Origin: Balneolaceae bacterium
GTDB taxonomy: Bacteria; Bacteroidota; Rhodothermia; Balneolales; Balneolaceae
Reading direction: 5' to 3'
Assembly: GCA_034521445.1 (NCBI GenBank)
Contig: JAXHMM010000005.1
Location: 124,001-188,000, forward strand
Length of the DNA stretch: 64,000 nucleotides
Made by a program: the position numbers and the translations under genes. Below the pieces are notes generated by a model. That model was not told the DNA's origin, ran no database searches, and was given only the letters and a program-made list of their open reading frames with translations. Of this stretch, positions 39,138 to 46,831 are shown one piece after another (within the stretch, counting starts at the first letter, position 1; the number at the start of each line of letters is the position of its first letter).

Positions 39138-40193
39138 ATGAGTGATAGTGAAGGTGCCATACAGTCAATTGAATGGAGAGAGGACCATCTCCGCATTATC
39201 GACCAGACCTACCTCCCCAAGCGCGAGGTCTACAGTGACATCAGGGACGTGGGCAGAGTCTGGGAGTCCATCAAAAAACTGCGCGTGCGCGGCGCCCCCG
39301 CCATCGGCATCGCCGCCGCCTACGGACTCTACATGGGCATCAGGGAACTGCCGGAGAGCTCCTTTGAGAGCTTCTGGGTGGAGGTGGAGCGCGTGGCCGA
39401 GTACCTGGTGAGCGCGCGTCCCACGGCCGTGAACCTCAAATGGGCCGTCGACCGCATCAAGACCACCATACTGGCGCACAAGGACAAACCCATTCCCGAA
39501 ATCAAGGAGATCGTCCTGAAGACCGCCAAGACCATCCACGCCGAAGACAAGCGCACCTGCAAAACCATTGGCGAGGAGGGCGCCGTTCTGGTGGAGAAAG
39601 GCGCGAAGATCCTCACCCACTGCAACACCGGCAGCCTGGCCACCGGACAGTACGGCACGGCCCTTTCGGTCATTTTCCATGCCCATGAGGAGGGCAAGGA
39701 GATCCAGGTCTGGGTGGACGAGACGCGTCCCCTCATGCAGGGTTCCCGTCTGACAGCCTGGGAACTGATGAACGCGGAGATCCCCATGAAGATCATCACC
39801 GATTCCGCCGCGGGCTCCCTCATGCGCCGGGGCGAAGTGGACCTGGTGGTGGTGGGCACTGACCGGGTGGCCGCCAACGGCGATACCGCCAACAAGATCG
39901 GCACCTATCCCCTGGCGGTGCTGGCCAAGGAGAACGGTATTCCCTTCTACGTGGCCGTGCCGCTTTCGACCATCGACATGGAACTGGCCACCGGCGACGA
40001 CATACCCATCGAGGAGCGCGAGGACGAGGAGATCACCACCTTCAGCGGCAGCCGCGTGGCGCCCGACAAGGCCGAAACCTACAACCCCGCCTTCGATGTG
40101 ACGCCGCACCGCTACATCACGGGCTTCATCACCGAAAAAGGCATCGTCAAGCCCCCCTTCGACGATAACCTTAAAAAAGTCTTCAAGTCTTAA
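39138..40193 (+). CDS. mtnA: S-methyl-5-thioribose-1-phosphate isomerase
   Basis: A 351-residue isomerase of the eIF2B-like fold that converts methylthioribose-1-phosphate to methylthioribulose-1-phosphate in the methionine salvage pathway. Conserved blocks include LRVRGAPAIGIAAAYGL, RPTAVNLKWAVDR, LTHCNTGSLATGQYGTAL, VWVDETRPLMQGSRLTAWEL, MKIITDSAAGSLMRRG and VVGTDRVAANGDTANKIGT with the catalytic Asp. The C-terminus (VFKS) and stop are encoded by the first copies of repeat array C. Other methionine salvage genes are not seen nearby. Confidence 0.94.
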   Translation: MSDSEGAIQSIEWREDHLRIIDQTYLPKREVYSDIRDVGRVWESIKKLRVRGAPAIGIAAAYGLYMGIRELPESSFESFWVEVERVAEYLVSARPTAVNLKWAVDRIKTTILAHKDKPIPEIKEIVLKTAKTIHAEDKRTCKTIGEEGAVLVEKGAKILTHCNTGSLATGQYGTALSVIFHAHEEGKEIQVWVDETRPLMQGSRLTAWELMNAEIPMKIITDSAAGSLMRRGEVDLVVVGTDRVAANGDTANKIGTYPLAVLAKENGIPFYVAVPLSTIDMELATGDDIPIEEREDEEITTFSGSRVAPDKAETYNPAFDVTPHRYITGFITEKGIVKPPFDDNLKKVFKS

Positions 40194-40271
40194 AGTCTAA
40201 TAAGTCGGGAAGTCATAAAGTCTGAAAGTCCACCGACTTCTCGACTTTTCGACTTTTCGACTTTTCGACTT
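40177..40271. repeat. AAGTC octamer-type array, inverted (array C)
   Basis: Seven AAGTC copies (starts 40177, 40185, 40193, 40202, 40210, 40218, 40226) then five GACTT copies (starts 40235, 40243, 40251, 40259, 40267) in a strict 8-base period of the unit GACTTTTC. The two halves can pair into a hairpin. Like array A it sits between convergent genes (mtnA and pfkA) and contains the mtnA stop codon. It shares a 22-base identical block with array A. Confidence 0.9.
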
Positions 40272-40281
40272 TAAAGACCTT

Positions 40282-40300
40282 GGGTGACTTTCAGTCACCC
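40282..40300. terminator. Perfect 8-bp hairpin overlapping the pfkA stop codon
   Basis: GGGTGACT and AGTCACCC flank a three-base loop. On the minus strand the stem covers the last codons and TGA of pfkA. No T-tract follows on either side, so it is not a classic intrinsic terminator; together with array C just beyond it may end pfkA transcription. Confidence 0.35.
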
Positions 40301-41367
40301 AAACAAATGCCTACATCGCGCGCCGTCTGCACAATGTCGCTGTCCAGTTGGACCTGCTTCATCTTGCCGGCCACGCTGTCGATGGGGATGCGGGCCATCT
40401 TGTTGTCCCTCAGCGTCACCAGCTTGTTGTAGTCCCCATCCTGCACGCAGCGCACCGCCGCGGCGCCGAATCGCAGGGAGATCAGCCGGTCATAGGTGGT
40501 GGGCGATCCTCCGCGCTGCAGGTGTCCCAGCACCACCGAGCGCGACTCCTGTCCCGTGCGCTCGGTCAGCTCCGCCGCCACCTCCCCGCCGATGCCCCCC
40601 AGGCGTACCTGCTGGCCGGCGGACTTGCCCTTGGTGACCAGCTCGCCTCCCTCCGGCTTGGCCCCCTCGGCGACTACCACCATGGTGTACTCCTTCCCCT
40701 TGGAGCGGCGCTCCTCGATCTTCTCGACGATGGGTTCGTAGCGGAAGGGGATCTCCGGCAGCAGGATCACGTCAGCCGTGGAGGCCAGTCCCGAGTAGAG
40801 GGCGATCCAGCCGGCGTAGCGCCCCATCACCTCCACCACCATGATGCGCTGGTGGGACTCGGCGGTAGTGGTGATGCGGTCGATGGCTTCCGTGGCGATG
40901 CTGCGCGCGGTGTCGAATCCCAGGCTGACGTCGCATCCCCAGATGTCGTTGTCGATGGTCTTGGGCACTCCCACGATGTTCAGACCTTTCTGCACCAGCT
41001 GGTGGGCGATGTGCATGGAGCCGTCCCCGCCGATGGCGATGAGAGCGTCGATGCCGTGATCCTGGAAGGTCTCCACCAGCCGGTCGGAGACGTCCCGGGT
41101 ACCCTCCGTGCCGTCCTCGCGGCGGTAGGGCATGTCGAAGGGGTTGCCCCGGTTGGCGGTACCCAGGATGGTGCCTCCCTGCATGGTGATGCCGCGCACG
41201 GACTGCTCGTCCAGCTGCACGAAGGGTTCGTCGGTGTAGATGGAGCCGTAGCCGTTGCGGATGCCGCAGACCTCCCAGCCGCGCTTGAGGGCGGCCAGGG
41301 TGGCGGCGCGAATGGCGGCATTCAGGCCGGGGGCGTCCCCCCCTCCCGTATTGATGGCGATGCGCAT
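40291..41367 (-). CDS. pfkA: 6-phosphofructokinase
   Basis: A 358-residue phosphofructokinase that makes fructose-1,6-bisphosphate in glycolysis. INTGGGDAPGLNAAIR is the N-terminal phosphate loop, AIGGDGSMHIA the nucleotide site, PKTIDNDIWG the catalytic Asp motif, EVMGRYAGWIAL and HLQRGGSPTTYDR further family blocks. The GGDGS glycine favours ATP over pyrophosphate, while PKTIDND has a lysine where the E. coli enzyme has glycine. This mixed pair is known in a separate ATP-using clade. The ATG at 41367 follows the YrdC-fold gene stop by 1 base, so both are in one transcript. Confidence 0.93.
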   Translation of the reverse strand: MRIAINTGGGDAPGLNAAIRAATLAALKRGWEVCGIRNGYGSIYTDEPFVQLDEQSVRGITMQGGTILGTANRGNPFDMPYRREDGTEGTRDVSDRLVETFQDHGIDALIAIGGDGSMHIAHQLVQKGLNIVGVPKTIDNDIWGCDVSLGFDTARSIATEAIDRITTTAESHQRIMVVEVMGRYAGWIALYSGLASTADVILLPEIPFRYEPIVEKIEERRSKGKEYTMVVVAEGAKPEGGELVTKGKSAGQQVRLGGIGGEVAAELTERTGQESRSVVLGHLQRGGSPTTYDRLISLRFGAAAVRCVQDGDYNKLVTLRDNKMARIPIDSVAGKMKQVQLDSDIVQTARDVGICLGD

Positions 41368-41368
41368 G

Positions 41369-42037
41369 TCAGGCCTCCTCCAGCTCTTCGCCCTGCATGC
41401 GGAAAACCTCTTCGGCCTCCTCGATTCCAAGTCCCCTCCGCAGCAGCACCGGCGACTCCCCGGTCAGGTCCACGATGGTGGTTTCCCGGGTGGGCAGCTC
41501 CTGCTGGTTGTCGATGATGACATCGACCAGCTTCTCGAATTCCCTGAGGAAGGGCTCCCGCTCAAAATCCGGGAGGTCTTCGTCGCCCAGTCCCTCTTTC
41601 TTGGCCGTGATGGCCAACATGGGCCGACCCGTCTCGCGCACCAGTCCCTCGCAGATGGGGTACTCAGGCACGCGGATGCCCACCGTCTTCTTCCTGGGAT
41701 GCACCAGCAGTTTGGGCACCTCCTTGGTGGCGGGCAGGATAAAGGTAAAGGGACCCGGGATAAGGCGTTTTATCAGCTTGAAGTTGCGGTCCGAGACATG
41801 CGCAAAGGTGGCCACATTCGACATCGACGCGCAGAGGATGGAGAGGTGGTCGTCATCCCCCATCTGTCGGATCCTGCGTATGCGCTCGATGCCCTTTTTG
41901 TTCTTGTAGTCACATCCCAGGGCGTACCGGCTGTCGGTGGGAAAGAGCAGCACCGCCCCGTTGCGGATCTGGTCGGAGAGTTCAAAAAGTCGTTTTACGT
42001 GGGGATTTTCGGGGTTCAGCTTGACTCGTTCGGCCAT
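41369..42037 (-). CDS. YrdC/Sua5-fold protein (YciO-like threonylcarbamoyl-AMP synthase family)
   Basis: A 222-residue protein of the YrdC/Sua5/YciO family, which uses threonine, bicarbonate and ATP to make threonylcarbamoyl-AMP for tRNA t6A37. Diagnostic segments are GAVLLFPTDSRYALGCDYKNKKGIERI, GPFTFILPATKEVPKL and KTVGIRVPEYPIC, with TTIVDLTG toward the C-terminus. The PTDSRYALGC form, rather than PTETxYGLG, and the overall length are closer to YciO than to TsaC/Sua5, so the tRNA role is likely but unproven. It is 1 base upstream of pfkA. Confidence 0.88.
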   Translation of the reverse strand: MAERVKLNPENPHVKRLFELSDQIRNGAVLLFPTDSRYALGCDYKNKKGIERIRRIRQMGDDDHLSILCASMSNVATFAHVSDRNFKLIKRLIPGPFTFILPATKEVPKLLVHPRKKTVGIRVPEYPICEGLVRETGRPMLAITAKKEGLGDEDLPDFEREPFLREFEKLVDVIIDNQQELPTRETTIVDLTGESPVLLRRGLGIEEAEEVFRMQGEELEEA

Positions 42038-42275
42038 AAAGAGCTCCTTGTTTGTGTGGGGTTGAAATTCACGCTGGAAGGCTTCACTATCGTCGTACGG
42101 GTAAAAGAGAGGAATGATCCCGACCGAATCGTTGTGTAGATAACAGCATGCGAAAGAGGGGGAGAAGAGACATGGATCATACGTTTGAATTCACGGCTAC
42201 CTTCCGTTAATTAATAACCCACATTCGCCAAGCATAGTCAAGACGCAACCAACCGAAACGACAAAAGTTACCGCT

Positions 42276-42977
42276 ATGGACACCTCCGTTGAAGCCTACT
42301 GGCTGGGTCACTCGGCCTTCCAGTTCGTCAGTTCCCAGGGACACAAAATCCTGGTGGATCCCTTCCTGACGAACAATCCCACAACGCCCGAGAATTGGAA
42401 AGAGCCCTCGGATGTGGACTACATCCTGCTGACCCACGGTCATGAGGACCACGTGGGCGACACCCTCGAAATCGCCGAGCGCACCGGCTGCCCGGTACTC
42501 GCCAACGTCGAGTTGTCGGGCCTGCTCAAAAAACACGGGCTCGCCGAAGACCAGGCGATGGAATTCAACAAGGGCGGCACCGTCCACTTCGACGACTTCA
42601 GCGTGACCCTGGTGTCGGCCAACCACAGCTCCTCCTTCGGGGGCGAGTACGCAGGCGACCCCGGCGGACTGGTCATCACCTTCGACGATATCACAATCTA
42701 CCACCTGGGCGACACCAACATCTTCTACGACCTGGAGCTCTACGGCGAACTCTACGAGCCCGACCTGGTCTGCGTGCCCATGGGCGACCACTACACCATG
42801 GGGCCGGCCGAGGCCGCCATGGCCTGCGACTTCATCCAGGCCGACTACGCCGTGCCCATACACTACGGCACCTTCCCGCCGCTGACCGGCACGCCCGAGG
42901 AATTCCGCCGGCAGACGGAAGAACTCACCGACACCAAGGTGTGGATTCCCGAGGCGGGCGAAAATTTCCTAGTCTGA
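42276..42977 (+). CDS. UPF0173-type metal-dependent hydrolase (metallo-beta-lactamase fold)
   Basis: A 233-residue metallo-beta-lactamase-fold hydrolase of the UPF0173/YtkL type. YWLGHSAFQF opens the fold, and the zinc ligands are in ILLTHGHEDHVGD (HxHxDH), VSANHSSSFGGEYAG (His), IYHLGDTNIFYD (Asp) and VPIHYGTFP (His). Such proteins are cytoplasmic and uncharacterised. Upstream is a 238-base divergent gap; downstream ppk1 begins after 12 bases, so the two may be co-expressed. A second member of the same fold lies at the window end (63347 onward). Confidence 0.9.
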   Translation: MDTSVEAYWLGHSAFQFVSSQGHKILVDPFLTNNPTTPENWKEPSDVDYILLTHGHEDHVGDTLEIAERTGCPVLANVELSGLLKKHGLAEDQAMEFNKGGTVHFDDFSVTLVSANHSSSFGGEYAGDPGGLVITFDDITIYHLGDTNIFYDLELYGELYEPDLVCVPMGDHYTMGPAEAAMACDFIQADYAVPIHYGTFPPLTGTPEEFRRQTEELTDTKVWIPEAGENFLV

Positions 42978-42989
42978 CCGGCCGCGGCC

Positions 42990-45164
42990 TTGTCCACACC
43001 ATCCGCCCATATCGTCGACGACCCCGCCATCCCCCGGGCGGTGGAGCCGCAGCCCGTACCGCAGGACGCGACCCTGGATCATCCCTCGCTCTATCTGAAC
43101 CGGGAGCTGGGCTGGCTTGATTTCAACTGGCGCGTACTCTACCAGGCCATGGACCCGAGGATGCCCCTGCTGGAGCGGGTGCGTTTCGCGGCCATCACCT
43201 CCAGCAACCTGGATGAGTTCATCCAGAAGCGGGTCGGGGGACTCAAGCGGCAGGAGGCGGCCGGAGTCTTCGACCTGAGTCCCGACGGGCGCACCCCCCG
43301 CAACCAGATCGAACTGGTCCAGGGCAAGGCCTCCGAGATGCAGGAGCGCATTTCCGAGGTATGGAACCGGGAACTTCGTCCGGCCCTCGAGGAGCAGGCC
43401 TCCCTTACCATTTCGGGCTACGATGAGCTCGAGGAGGAGCAGATACGCCGCCTGGACGACTACTTCCTCGACCATATCTATCCCACCCTCACCCCCCTGG
43501 CGGTGGATCCCGGCCATCCCTTCCCCTTCATCTCCAACCTGAGCCTCTCCCTGGCGGTAAAGCTGCGACCGAAAGACCGCGACGCCTTCCGTTTTGCCCG
43601 CGTCAAGGTGCCCACCAACCAGCCGCGATGGCTTACCGTGCAGGGCAGCTCGTGGACCTGGCACTATGTGCCCATTGAGGAGGTGATCCGCCGCAACGTG
43701 CATCGCCTCTTTCCAGGCATGCACGTCGAGAGCACCTGCGTGTTCCGCATCACCCGCAACGCCGACCTGCGCCGCAACGAGGAGGAGGCCGAAGACCTGC
43801 TCTCGATGATCTCCGAGGAGCTGCGCGAGCGGCGCTTCGCCGAGGTGGTGCGCATGGAAATCGAAAGCGACGTGGACCGCGAGGTGCTTAACCTCCTCAG
43901 GAACGAGCTGAAACTGGACGAAGCTGACATCACCCGCGTGGACGGCCTGCTGGACCTCACCGCCTGCTTCCGGCTGGCCAACAAGAACCTGCCCGGCCTG
44001 CGCTTCCCCTCCTGGAATCCCGTGGTGCCCAAGGCGCTCTGGCACGAGGGAGAGTCCGGGGACGACCGGAGCATCTTTGACATCATCCGCAAGGGGGACC
44101 TCCTGGTGCACCATCCTTACGAGTCCTTTTCAGCCAGCGTGCGCCGCCTCATCGAGGAGGCGGCCGACGACCCCGACGTGCTGGCCATCAAGCTGACGCT
44201 CTACCGCACCTCCGAAAACTCGCCCATCGTAAAGGCGCTGGTGCGCGCCGCCGAAAAGGGTAAGCAGGTGGCGGTGCTGGTGGAGGTCAAGGCGCGCTTT
44301 GACGAGGCCAGCAACATCGAGTGGGGCAAGATGCTTGAAAACGCCGGGGTTCACGTTGCCTACGGGCTGGTGGGACTGAAAACCCACGCCAAGGTGGCTC
44401 TGATCGTGCGCCGCGAAGGCGAGCGCCACGTCACCTACTGCCACCTGGGCACCGGCAACTACCACGTGCAGACGGCCGAGATCTACACCGACCTCGGGCT
44501 GCTGACCAACGATCCGGAGATGGGACGCGACGTGACCAACCTCTTTCACTACCTGACCGGCTACGCACCCGAACAGACCTACGAGAAGCTGCTGGTGGCC
44601 CCCCGGTACCTGCGCGCCTCCCTCTACGAACACATACAGCAGGAGACCAGGCGGGCCGAGACGGGCGGGGAGGGACGTATCATCGCCAAGATGAACGCCC
44701 TGGACGATGTGGGCATCATCCGCAACCTTTACGAGGCCTCGCGGGCCGGGGTGGAGATCGATCTTATCGTTCGGGGCCACGCCCGCCTGCGTCCAGGACT
44801 GGAGGGCTACAGCGAAAATATCCGCCTTATCAGCATTATCGGACGCTTCCTGGAGCACGACCGCATCTTCTGGTTCGGCAACGGCGGAGATCCCAGGATC
44901 TTCATCGGAAGCGGCGACTGGCGCTACCGCAACCTGAACGAGCGTGTGGAGGCCGTGGTGCCCATTACCCTCCCCGCCCTCAAGAAGCGCCTCACCGCCA
45001 TCCTGAAGAAGGCGCTGCAGGACAACCGGCTGGCCTGGGAGATGGACGGCGACGGCGGCTATACCCTGCGCCGGCCGGCCGAGGGGGAGAAAGAGCGCAA
45101 CTTCCACCGCATGATGATGAAGAGCGCCCGCAAGCGCGCCGGGCTGGACGCCTCCTACCTGTAA
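42990..45164 (+). CDS. ppk1: Polyphosphate kinase 1
   Basis: A 724-residue PPK1 that makes polyphosphate from ATP. The N-terminal domain has LYLNRELGWLDFNWRVL, the head domain FAAITSSNLDEFIQKRVGGLKR, and the C-terminal phospholipase-D-like domains VLAIKLTLYRTSENSPIV, VAVLVEVKARFDEASNIEWGK, CHLGTGNYHVQTAEIYTDLGLL (catalytic His region) and IVRGHARLRPG with the second His. Length and motifs match full PPK1. The start is a TTG at 42990; no in-frame ATG occurs before the first conserved motif. Confidence 0.95.
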   Translation: MSTPSAHIVDDPAIPRAVEPQPVPQDATLDHPSLYLNRELGWLDFNWRVLYQAMDPRMPLLERVRFAAITSSNLDEFIQKRVGGLKRQEAAGVFDLSPDGRTPRNQIELVQGKASEMQERISEVWNRELRPALEEQASLTISGYDELEEEQIRRLDDYFLDHIYPTLTPLAVDPGHPFPFISNLSLSLAVKLRPKDRDAFRFARVKVPTNQPRWLTVQGSSWTWHYVPIEEVIRRNVHRLFPGMHVESTCVFRITRNADLRRNEEEAEDLLSMISEELRERRFAEVVRMEIESDVDREVLNLLRNELKLDEADITRVDGLLDLTACFRLANKNLPGLRFPSWNPVVPKALWHEGESGDDRSIFDIIRKGDLLVHHPYESFSASVRRLIEEAADDPDVLAIKLTLYRTSENSPIVKALVRAAEKGKQVAVLVEVKARFDEASNIEWGKMLENAGVHVAYGLVGLKTHAKVALIVRREGERHVTYCHLGTGNYHVQTAEIYTDLGLLTNDPEMGRDVTNLFHYLTGYAPEQTYEKLLVAPRYLRASLYEHIQQETRRAETGGEGRIIAKMNALDDVGIIRNLYEASRAGVEIDLIVRGHARLRPGLEGYSENIRLISIIGRFLEHDRIFWFGNGGDPRIFIGSGDWRYRNLNERVEAVVPITLPALKKRLTAILKKALQDNRLAWEMDGDGGYTLRRPAEGEKERNFHRMMMKSARKRAGLDASYL

Positions 45165-45182
45165 CCGCCGTTCATGCCCTGC

Positions 45183-45755
45183 CTATACGTAGGCGTTGAG
45201 AATAAAAAAGATGAGCACGCCGGTTACCGATACGTAGAGCCAGACCGGCAGGGTGACCCGGGAGACCTTGCGGTGCGTCGACAGCCGGCCCGAAAAGGCC
45301 AGCCAGAAGGAGGTGAGGATCATCGGGACCACCGCGGCCGACAGAATGATATGGGATACCAGGATGAAGAAGTAGACCGGGCGGATCCACCCCTCCCCGG
45401 GAAAAGGCGTGCTCCCGTGAAAATTGTGGTAGATCACGTAGCTAACCAGGAAGAGCGTGGAGGTGAGAAAGGCGGTAAGGTTGTAGCGCATGTGCCTGCC
45501 GAATTGCCGCCGGCGGATGGCGCGGTAGCCGAATACCAGCAGCACGGCGCTGCAAAAATTCAGCAGGGCGTTGAGCGCGGGCAGGTTTTCGATGAGCGCG
45601 GAGCTGTAGTCGCTGCCCCCCTTGAAGTAGATCAGCCAAACCAGGAAAGCCACGGCGCCCCCGCTGACCAGGCCGATTACGCCCAGGGCGCGCGCCGGGC
45701 TCAGGTCACGGAGCAGGTCCAGGGTAAAGGCGTCGTCGTAGGTGTTATCGCTCAT
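45183..45755 (-). CDS. DUF420 membrane protein, probable haem-copper oxidase assembly factor (CtaM/YozB-like)
   Basis: A 190-residue protein with five membrane helices (LGVIGLVSGGAVAFLVWLIYF, LNALLNFCSAVLLVFGYRAI, LTAFLTSTLFLVSYVIYH, FFILVSHIILSAAVVPMILTSF, VWLYVSVTGVLIFFIL). DUF420 proteins, such as YozB/CtaM in Firmicutes, are needed for activity of aa3/caa3 oxidases; conserved His residues in NFHG, HRKVSR and VSHIIL fit a haem-handling role. The ATG at 45755 is used; codons upstream are non-conserved. It is divergent from the actA operon, consistent with an oxidase link. Confidence 0.82.
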   Translation of the reverse strand: MSDNTYDDAFTLDLLRDLSPARALGVIGLVSGGAVAFLVWLIYFKGGSDYSSALIENLPALNALLNFCSAVLLVFGYRAIRRRQFGRHMRYNLTAFLTSTLFLVSYVIYHNFHGSTPFPGEGWIRPVYFFILVSHIILSAAVVPMILTSFWLAFSGRLSTHRKVSRVTLPVWLYVSVTGVLIFFILNAYV

Positions 45756-46144
45756 GATCGTAAATCTGACATGGGTCCGGTGAAGGCACACAAAATAAGC
45801 ACTTCGAACCACCAAATCTTCCGCCGGCGGGAATCGTTCCGGGCCCGGCTGCCCCCTATTTATATATAGCCCTCTGTTTTTCAGCCGGATAGCTATGTGC
45901 CCGGACCCGGACATATTTTCCGGGCTCACGCCATCATTTCATAAGCATTTATTTGACTCAGCTTTTATCTTGGGACCTGCCGCCGCAAAGGGGTCCAACA
46001 GGGACGACTCAAGTTATTTAGATCGGTTTTAAATAGCCGGGAGCTCAATTCGCGCGGTTCTAAAAAACGGGTATTTTCCCTACCTTCTTGCCGACTCCGA
46101 AACGGGATCCGCTGAATCAGCAACGACTAATTTCACCACAGACC
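45756..46144. promoter_or_regulatory. Divergent regulatory region between the DUF420 gene and the act-cox operon
   Basis: 389 bases with no gene. It contains an AT-rich patch around CCCCCTATTTATATATAGCCC (about 45852-45872), a GC-rich inverted pair GTGCCCGG/CCGGGCTCAC (about 45897-45928) and a second AT-rich patch (about 45935-46050) with TTTATTTGACTCAGCTTTTATCTTGG. The two AT patches could hold the opposed promoters. No specific regulator site is identifiable. Confidence 0.4.
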
Positions 46145-46789
46145 ATGGCGCAGATCTTCCCCCAATGGGCTAACGAAGTACCGCGACGGATGCTACTGGG
46201 ACTCATCATCGTTGTGACCGCGATGGTTGCCGGAGTCTGGTACTATTTCTCCCCCGAATACACCGACGTGGGCTACGCTCCCGAGCAGCCCGTACCCTAC
46301 AGCCACAAGCTGCACGCCGGCGAGCTGGGACTCGACTGCCAGTACTGCCACAGCGAGGTATTCAATTCCAAGCAGGCCAACGTGCCGGCCACCCAGACCT
46401 GCATGAACTGCCACGAGCAAATCGCCACCGACAGCGAAAACCTGGCCGAGATCCGCGAGAGCTGGGAGACCGGGCAGCCGGTGGAGTGGGTGCGCGTGCA
46501 CAACCTGCCCGACTACGCCTATTTCAACCACGCCGCGCACGTGAACGTGGGCGTGGGATGCGAAACCTGCCACGGCCGTGTGGACCGCATGGAGGTGGTC
46601 TTCCAGAAGGAGCCGCTCAGCATGAGCTGGTGCCTGGACTGCCACCGCAATCCCGAGCAGTACGTGCGTCCCGTAGAGGAGGTGACCACCATGGGCTTCC
46701 AACCCGAAAACCAGGTCGAAATGGGACGGGACCTGGTGGCCAAGCACAACATCCAGCCGCCCACCTACTGCCAGAGTTGCCACTACTGA
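46145..46789 (+). CDS. actA: Alternative complex III subunit A, pentahaem cytochrome c (ActA)
   Basis: A 214-residue membrane-anchored multihaem cytochrome c, part of the menaquinol:electron-acceptor complex that replaces cytochrome bc1. One N-terminal membrane helix (LLGLIIVVTAMVAGVWYYF) is followed by five CxxCH haem sites: CQYCH, CMNCH, CETCH, CLDCH and CQSCH at the very C-terminus. Extra His residues such as YSHKLHAG and FNHAAHVN are candidate axial ligands. The start MAQIFPQWAN (46145) fits the family better than the TTG at 46088. It is the first gene of the act-cox operon. Confidence 0.92.
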   Translation: MAQIFPQWANEVPRRMLLGLIIVVTAMVAGVWYYFSPEYTDVGYAPEQPVPYSHKLHAGELGLDCQYCHSEVFNSKQANVPATQTCMNCHEQIATDSENLAEIRESWETGQPVEWVRVHNLPDYAYFNHAAHVNVGVGCETCHGRVDRMEVVFQKEPLSMSWCLDCHRNPEQYVRPVEEVTTMGFQPENQVEMGRDLVAKHNIQPPTYCQSCHY

Positions 46790-46831
46790 GCCACACCTTC
46801 TGCGTGAATTTGAATCCCTATATCTAAGCGA

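Noticed and set aside
46088-46144. TTG start for actA at 46088
   Set aside because: The ATG at 46145 gives the family-typical MAQIFPQ start just before the membrane helix; the extra 19 residues have no match.
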